From Pseudomonas quercus (GTDB taxonomy: Bacteria > Pseudomonadota > Gammaproteobacteria > Pseudomonadales > Pseudomonadaceae): a DNA stretch of 64,000 nt. Below, piece by piece: positions 59,180 through 64,000 of the stretch (position 1 is the stretch's first letter; every line of letters starts with the position of its first letter). The stretch lies in assembly GCF_012033695.1 (NCBI RefSeq), contig NZ_JAAVJI010000017.1, forward strand, positions 1 through 64,000. The letters are read 5' to 3'. The notes below the pieces were generated by a model, which ran no database searches, was not told where the DNA came from, and saw only the letters and a program-made list of their open reading frames with translations. The position numbers and the translations under genes are program-made.

Positions 59180-59467
59180 ATGAAAGGCTATTGGATCGCA
59201 CAAGTCGACGTGACTGACCCCGAGCAATACAAGGAATACACAACCCGTGGCCCCATTGCCTTTGCCAAATACGGCGGGCGTTTCTTAGCGAGAGGAGGCC
59301 GTTCTCAGGCCATGGAAAACGGGCCTGCCGCCCAGCGCGTGGTGGTGATCGAGTTCGACAGCTACGAGCAGGCGGTGGCGTGCTACAACTCGCCTGAGTA
59401 CCAGGATGCCCTGGGTTACCGCGAAGGGGCAGGGGTGGCGAAGATTGTGGTGGTGGAGGGGGTATAA
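59180..59467 (+). CDS. DUF1330 small protein, 95 aa
   Basis: Ferredoxin-like dimeric alpha-beta-barrel family: GYWIAQVDVTDPEQYKEYTTRGPIAFAKYGGRFLARGG and VVVIEFDSYEQAVACYNSPEYQ. Members of this fold often handle reactive or ring-opened metabolites, but catalysis is not shown for DUF1330. Divergent from the RibB gene across operator copy D, so part of the same regulon. Confidence 0.9.
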   Translation: MKGYWIAQVDVTDPEQYKEYTTRGPIAFAKYGGRFLARGGRSQAMENGPAAQRVVVIEFDSYEQAVACYNSPEYQDALGYREGAGVAKIVVVEGV

Positions 59468-59596
59468 AGCAGTTAGTGGGACAGCTAATAGGTCCGTGGT
59501 ATGAATTGACGGGCCTCAGCTTTCAAAGGATTAAATAGGGCAACGGCGCTGCATAGGGCAGATGTGAAAAAAGTGTAAAAATATTCGCTAACGTAT

Positions 59597-59616
59597 CTAG
59601 TTCTCATTCACATTTT
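59597..59616. promoter_or_regulatory. Possible Fur box of the siderophore receptor gene
   Basis: CTAGTTCTCATTCACATTTT contains, on the minus strand, AATGAGAAC, a usual Fur half-site. It lies 46-65 bases upstream of the receptor start in an AT-rich promoter region (59570-59640). The whole gap 59468-59661 has no other gene. Confidence 0.4.
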
Positions 59617-59661
59617 GTTTCAGAATCGCGGCCTACCTTATCGCCCCTGAGACCCGCGCCC

Positions 59662-61767
59662 TTGAAACCTTGCCTCCGTGCCACTCTACTGCTTGCAGGT
59701 GCCTGCAGCGCCATGCCTATGGCATTCGCTGCCGATGATGACATTGTCACCTTGCCCACCACTCAGGTTCAAGATTCCTCTGCACAGGACGAAACTGAAA
59801 CCGTGGGCTATCGCGGCGCGCCGTCTTCGAGCACCACCAAGCTGGGGATGACCAAGAAGCAGACCCCTCAGGCCATCACCACCGTTACTCGGCAACAGAT
59901 GGACGACTTCAAGATCAACGGGATCAAGGACGCTCTGCGTTCGGCGCCGTCGGTCACGGTGGAGCAGAGCGAAAGCGACCGTACCGAGTTCACCTCGCGC
60001 GGCTTCGACATCACCACGTTCGAGTACGATGGCGTTGGCATGCCGTTCTCGCAGTTCACCCTGATCGGTGAGCAGGACCTGGCCGAGTATGAGCAGATCG
60101 ACGTGCTGCACGGCGCCAATGGCTTGATGAGCGGCACCGGTAACCCGTCGGCCACGGTCAACTTTGTGCGCAAGCGCCCAACCCGGGAGTTTCAGGCCCA
60201 GGTCGGCACCAGCGTGGGTTCGTGGGACAGCCGCCGGGTAGACGTGGACGTGTCGGGCCCGTTGACCCCAACCGGCAACGTGCGTGGGCGCTTTATCTAT
60301 GCCCATGACAAAGGCAATTCATGGATGGACCGCTACAGCCACGAACGAAACGTAGCCGCCGGGCTGCTAGCGTTCGACCTGAGCGAGCGCGATACCCTCA
60401 CCGTGGGCTTCTCCCAGCACAACAGTGATTCCAACGGCAGCACCTGGGGTAACCTGCCCCTGATCGATGACAGTGGCAACCCCATCCACTATAGCAGCCG
60501 CAGTTCCAACGTAGGCCAGCCCTGGACCTACTGGAACATGCACACTCAGCGGGTGTTCGCCGAGCTGACCCATGCCTTCGACAATGGCTGGAATGCGACC
60601 CTGACGGCAACCGGCATCGCTGAGTACCAGGACACCAACATGTTCTACGTGGCTGGTGTGCAGGATGACGACGCACTGGTGTTTGCGGCGGACACGTCCA
60701 GCAAGGCCCACCAAGTGGTCGGCGAGGCCAAAGTGTCGGGCCCGTTCACCCTGTTCGGGCGCGAGCACTCGCTCACGTTGGGCGCCAGCTACGGCCGTAC
60801 CCACCAGACCGCTCGCGAATTCGATGCTGTAAAGGGCGGCTATTACCACACGTCTTTTGCCGGCATTCTCGCAGGCCAGTCCGCGCACCCCGCGTTCACG
60901 TTTACCAGCGACGGCAACACCCAGAACTTCGAAGACTCCCAGAAAAGCCTGTTCGCCGGCACACGTTTCAGCCTCACGGATGACCTGCACTGGATTGTGG
61001 GCGCGCGCATGCTCAGCGCCGATGGTTCTGGCCTGAGCTACGGTGCTGCCCATGACACCCGCGAGCACGGCAAGGTCACGCCCTACACCGGCCTGGTGTA
61101 CGACCTGAACAAGGAATGGGCGGTGTACACCAGTTGGACCAAGATCTTCACCCCCCAATATGTGGTGGGCTTCGACAATGCGCTGCTGGACCCCATGGAG
61201 GGCAAGAGCGTAGAGGCAGGCGTGAAAGGCAGCCTGATGGACAACCGGCTGGACCTCACCGCCGCCGTGTTCAAGACCACCCAGCAAAATGTGGGCGAAT
61301 ACGCAGGGTTGTCAGGTGGCCAGAGCGTGTACAACGGCGTGGACTACAAAAGCCACGGCATCGAGCTGGAAGCCTCTGGCGAAGCCTACCCCGGCCTGGA
61401 CCTGCTGGCCGGCTACACCTATGTGCGCATCGACGACGAAGACGGCGAGCACACCCGCAAGTACGTGCCCACCCACAGCTTCCACGGCCTGGCCAGCTAC
61501 CGCCTGCCCTGGCTGCCCAAAGCCCACGTAGGTACCCGCGTGAGCTGGCAGAGCGGTATCGAGAACACGGCCAACAGCGACATTCGCCAGAATGCCTATG
61601 CCGTAGTGGACTTGCTGACCAGCTACGACATCGACAGCCACTGGAGCACCGCCCTGAACTTCAACAACGTGACCGACCGCAAATACCTGCGCTCGCTCTA
61701 CAGCCAGACCGCCAGCAGCTATGGCGAGCCGCGCAACCTCACTGCTTCAGTGACCTGGAAGTACTGA
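59662..61767 (+). CDS. TonB-dependent ferric-siderophore receptor, 701 aa
   Basis: Outer-membrane transporter. The start appears to be TTG 59662, giving signal peptide KPCLRATLLLAGACSAMPMAFA; no ATG is available. After it come a TonB-box-like stretch (DIVTLPTTQV), the plug (KKQTPQAITTVTRQQMDDFKINGIKDALRSAPSV, SRGFDI, YEQIDVLHGANGLMSGTGNPSATVNFVRKRPT) and a 22-strand barrel ending in the aromatic KY. There is no N-terminal signalling (STN) domain, so no FpvA-like sigma/anti-sigma control. Resembles FhuE/FoxA-type receptors for hydroxamate-class siderophores, not assigned. Iron repression is likely from the Fur-like site. Confidence 0.9.
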   Translation: MKPCLRATLLLAGACSAMPMAFAADDDIVTLPTTQVQDSSAQDETETVGYRGAPSSSTTKLGMTKKQTPQAITTVTRQQMDDFKINGIKDALRSAPSVTVEQSESDRTEFTSRGFDITTFEYDGVGMPFSQFTLIGEQDLAEYEQIDVLHGANGLMSGTGNPSATVNFVRKRPTREFQAQVGTSVGSWDSRRVDVDVSGPLTPTGNVRGRFIYAHDKGNSWMDRYSHERNVAAGLLAFDLSERDTLTVGFSQHNSDSNGSTWGNLPLIDDSGNPIHYSSRSSNVGQPWTYWNMHTQRVFAELTHAFDNGWNATLTATGIAEYQDTNMFYVAGVQDDDALVFAADTSSKAHQVVGEAKVSGPFTLFGREHSLTLGASYGRTHQTAREFDAVKGGYYHTSFAGILAGQSAHPAFTFTSDGNTQNFEDSQKSLFAGTRFSLTDDLHWIVGARMLSADGSGLSYGAAHDTREHGKVTPYTGLVYDLNKEWAVYTSWTKIFTPQYVVGFDNALLDPMEGKSVEAGVKGSLMDNRLDLTAAVFKTTQQNVGEYAGLSGGQSVYNGVDYKSHGIELEASGEAYPGLDLLAGYTYVRIDDEDGEHTRKYVPTHSFHGLASYRLPWLPKAHVGTRVSWQSGIENTANSDIRQNAYAVVDLLTSYDIDSHWSTALNFNNVTDRKYLRSLYSQTASSYGEPRNLTASVTWKY

Positions 61768-61935
61768 CGGTACCTGCACCTACCTTGGCCTTTCGTCACA
61801 GGGTCCAGGTAGGTGGCCAGGACAAACGCGGAAATACTGGCACATAGACATCTATTCGACGATTACCCCTCTGAAAACCCCGCCTGAACGCTTACACTGC
61901 GGCTTTTAAGCCCAACGCTATCAGGCACGCCCTCC

Positions 61936-63105
61936 ATGCTGCTCGACCCCCCAACCCTGTTAACCCTGACTGTTGCCCTGGCGGCTGCCGCTGCGCTGTA
62001 CCTCGGGCTGGAGTGGCGCACCGTGCGCCAGCCGTCGCTGCTGTTCTGGAGCGCAGGGTTTGCCACCATCACCGTAGGTTCGACCCTGGCGCTGCTGCGC
62101 CTCACCGGGCTGCTGACCTTGGGCATCTGGTTTGCCAACGGCCTGCTGGTGGTGGCTCACTGGTTGTTTCTGCTGGGCGTTGCACGGTTCACATGCACGC
62201 GTTTATCTCGGGCCTGGTACCTGATCTTTGCGGGCTGGTGCGCCTTGTTGCTGCTCCCCAACGCACCGTGGTGGTCCAAGCTCATGCTGGCGGCCAACTC
62301 TTCTCTGGTAGCTGTGCTGATGCTGCGCGCCAGCACACTATTGCGCCCCCACGGCCGCTCTTTGAGTGAAGGGGCCGTGCAACTGCGCTACGTGTTGCTG
62401 GGCCATGGTCTGTTCTACGGCCTGAAGGTAATCATTGCCCTTGCGCCCGGCGCCCTGATCGACCTGGCGACCTTTGGGGGCTTGATCATTCAGGTGTCTC
62501 TAGTGGAAGGGGCGATGGCGATCATGCTGATCGCTTTGTCCATGACGGGTACCGAGCGCTATCGCCGGGAAACCCGGATGGCCCGAATCGCGGCGCATGA
62601 CCCACTCACAGGCTTGTACAACCGGCGAGCGCTGGACACGCAGGCGCCCGCGCAACTAACCAAGGCCAGCGATGCCAACCCAGGCGCCATGCTGCTGATC
62701 GATATTGACAATTTCAAGCTGGTGAACGACCTGTTCGGCCATGCTGCAGGTGACCGGTTGCTGGTAACACTCAGCCAGTTGATCCGCACGGTATTGCCGG
62801 AGGGTGGCCTGGCAGCACGTTTGGGCGGTGATGAATTCATTTTGCTGTGGCAGCAGGCTTCGCTTGAGCAGGTACTGGCCGTGGGCAACCGGTTGCGCGA
62901 CCAGTTCAACCAGGCCGCGCTGCAGGCCCATGCCACCCCCGCAGCGGTGACCCTGAGCATTGGCGCCAGCCAGTTTCTATCGCCCCCGGCCAGCCTGGCG
63001 GCCTTGATCGAAGAGGGCGACACCGCTTTGTATGCGTCCAAGCGAGGCGGGCGAGACACGCTTCGCCTCGCGGGCGCCATCCCTGAGCCTGAACGCTCGC
63101 TATAA
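61936..63105 (+). CDS. Membrane-bound diguanylate cyclase (GGDEF), 389 aa
   Basis: About six to seven N-terminal hydrophobic helices (1-205) form a membrane sensor, followed by a GGDEF domain from DPLTGLYNRRAL (near 218) to IEEGDTALYASKRGGRDTLR. The catalytic motif ARLGGDEFILLW is intact, so it should make cyclic-di-GMP. The RxxD inhibitory site that usually precedes the motif is missing (PEGGLAARL instead), so product inhibition through it is unlikely. Ends 6 bases inside the convergent next gene. Confidence 0.9.
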   Translation: MLLDPPTLLTLTVALAAAAALYLGLEWRTVRQPSLLFWSAGFATITVGSTLALLRLTGLLTLGIWFANGLLVVAHWLFLLGVARFTCTRLSRAWYLIFAGWCALLLLPNAPWWSKLMLAANSSLVAVLMLRASTLLRPHGRSLSEGAVQLRYVLLGHGLFYGLKVIIALAPGALIDLATFGGLIIQVSLVEGAMAIMLIALSMTGTERYRRETRMARIAAHDPLTGLYNRRALDTQAPAQLTKASDANPGAMLLIDIDNFKLVNDLFGHAAGDRLLVTLSQLIRTVLPEGGLAARLGGDEFILLWQQASLEQVLAVGNRLRDQFNQAALQAHATPAAVTLSIGASQFLSPPASLAALIEEGDTALYASKRGGRDTLRLAGAIPEPERSL

Positions 63106-63417
63106 CTTCAGGGCCAGCAACGCCGCGCCCAGGGTTTTGCCGTGGGCGTCCAGCGCCAGGGAACGGGTCACCCCGCCCTTGAGCATGCCCGGCAGCACGA
63201 AATTCAGGGCATTGAGCTGGGGCAGCTCGTAGCGTTTCACCTGGGAAGCGGCTGAACCCAGCAGGCCCTTGAAATGTGCGGCCACCACCTCCGCCGTCAC
63301 CCGCTCCCGGAGCAGGGCGTAATCCTCGGCGCGGTAGGCAATGACCGAGATATTGGACGTATCCCCCTTGTCACCCGTGCGTGCGTGGGCCAGGTCGGCC
63401 AGCGTTGATACCTTCAT
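63100..63417 (-). CDS. AtuA-associated small protein, 105 aa
   Basis: Conserved short partner of DUF1446/AtuA proteins: LADLAHARTGDKGDTSNISVIAYRAEDYALL, PQLNALNFVLPGMLKGGVTRSLALDAHGKTLGAALL. It overlaps the AtuA-like gene by one base of the ATGA type. Belongs to acyclic-terpene (citronellol/geraniol) utilisation loci; molecular role not known. Confidence 0.85.
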   Translation of the reverse strand: MKVSTLADLAHARTGDKGDTSNISVIAYRAEDYALLRERVTAEVVAAHFKGLLGSAASQVKRYELPQLNALNFVLPGMLKGGVTRSLALDAHGKTLGAALLALKL

Positions 63418-64000
63418 CAGGACACCTCTTCAATCCGTTCCAGCGTCACGGCCGAGCGTGGCAGCAGCAAGGACGCCACCGCCACAACCTGACGCACCTG
63501 TTTGCTGGCACCACCGCCGCCGGCTGGGCCATTGGTGTACAACGTTTCCACTTCATTGCCGATCTGCACCGCCTGGTCTTGCGTCGCGCAGCGGGCAGTG
63601 ACCCGAAGGCGGACTTCGCTGGGTTCGCAGCCACCAGCCAACGTCTCGCCATAGAGGGCATTCATGCCGATCAGGTCTACCCGAACCTCACGCGTAGGCA
63701 CGCCGATCAAACGAAGCCGCTCCTGGACAATGTCCCCAGCCAGTTGGGCGCGGGCTACGGCATTGGGACCGCCATAGGCCATTTGCCCGTCACCGATCCA
63801 GCCATCCAGAAACCCTACTGATACCTTAAGGTACTCAGGCCTGGCCTGGCCCGATGCGCCAAACGCCAGCACCTGGTTCTCACCGGTCTCCCGGAAGTCC
63901 ACCGCACTGAAATCTGCGCTCACATCCGGTGTGAGGTAGCACGCCGGGTCGTGCACTTCGTACAGCACCTGCTCAGTGCAGGTCGCCCGGTCGATACGCC
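63417..64000 (-). CDS. AtuA-family (DUF1446) protein, C-terminal part, runs off the window
   Basis: Open frame from the right edge (RIDRATCTEQVLYEVHDPACYLTPDVSADFS) to the stop at 63417, about 193 codons. This is the C-terminal third of an AtuA-like protein (usually about 450-600 residues), including GGPNAVARAQLAGDIVQERL and VDLIGMNAL. AtuA proteins are needed for degradation of acyclic terpenes and methyl-branched acids. The start codon lies outside the window; the GTG at 63968 is internal. Confidence 0.85.
   Translation of the reverse strand, partial: RIDRATCTEQVLYEVHDPACYLTPDVSADFSAVDFRETGENQVLAFGASGQARPEYLKVSVGFLDGWIGDGQMAYGGPNAVARAQLAGDIVQERLRLIGVPTREVRVDLIGMNALYGETLAGGCEPSEVRLRVTARCATQDQAVQIGNEVETLYTNGPAGGGGASKQVRQVVAVASLLLPRSAVTLERIEEVS

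Noticed and set aside
1..64000. tRNA, rRNA, CRISPR arrays or replication origin
   Set aside because: No cloverleaf-forming CCA-ended sequences, rRNA stretches, spaced repeats or DnaA-box clusters were noticed by eye; a covariance-model scan was not possible.

Overview
The window is chromosomal DNA of a Pseudomonas that almost certainly carries an Hrp-type type III secretion system (T3SS), that is, a member of the P. syringae complex or a relative with a syringae-type HrpL regulon. The genus is suggested by rulAB, an AmpC-type beta-lactamase, a REP/RAYT pair, several ACS-family MFS transporters and high G+C. The Hrp call rests on DNA: three full matches to the HrpL promoter consensus (GGAACC-N15/16-CCACNNA), each just upstream of a gene, plus two near matches. 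No T3SS structural genes, rRNA, tRNA or CRISPR were seen.

Layout. 1-2650: a tyrosine-recombinase element (left end outside the window) sits inside rulB next to rulA and its LexA box. 2850-6400: RTX-repeat protein and an amino-acid-type chemoreceptor. 6450-9115: two divergent HxlR-regulator/short-chain-dehydrogenase modules. 9200-16770: a catabolic island (IclR regulator, Tat-exported amidohydrolase, two MFS carriers, D-2-hydroxyacid dehydrogenase, RraA-type aldolase, SMP-30 lactonase) tied together by a repeated palindrome TGAAATG-N-CATTTCA. 16950-22210: divergent HrpL locus with a CesT-type chaperone plus AAA+ ATPase effector candidate on one side and an 837-residue effector candidate on the other.

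22370-28350: a rhodanese, then an AT-rich, foreign-looking cluster: MocR regulator, serine O-acetyltransferase, AlaX-type tRNA-editing enzyme, MFS exporter and a fold-type II PLP synthase. I read it as a pathway for a beta-substituted alanine with built-in protection against mischarging of tRNA. 28540-32490: YgjP metallopeptidase, small winged-helix protein, ampC, cynR/cynS and a DUF1348 protein.

32600-42350: two more effector candidates with HopAA1-like flavour, a HrpL-controlled 37-residue secreted peptide, and between them a LysR/CoA-transferase/HMG-CoA-lyase/MFS operon for a hydroxy-methyl-diacid. 42750-46650: MFS, LysR, RraA-like aldolase and a beta-hydroxyacid dehydrogenase. 46650-48450: a GAF-GGDEF-EAL protein.

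48590-59470: a nitrogen- or flavin-related uptake and oxidation regulon (LLM flavin monooxygenase, frameshifted chemoreceptor, NCS1 permease, PotABCD-like ABC importer, RibB-type enzyme, DUF1330 protein) linked by one repeated operator containing ATACCATA at four promoter regions; the controlling regulator, probably GntR-type, is not in the window. 59660-64000: TonB-dependent siderophore receptor, diguanylate cyclase, and the start of an acyclic-terpene-utilisation (AtuA-type) locus that runs off the right edge.

The most promising undescribed items are the AAA+ effector/chaperone pair, the HrpL-controlled small secreted peptide, and the SAT/AlaX/PLP-synthase/MFS cluster.
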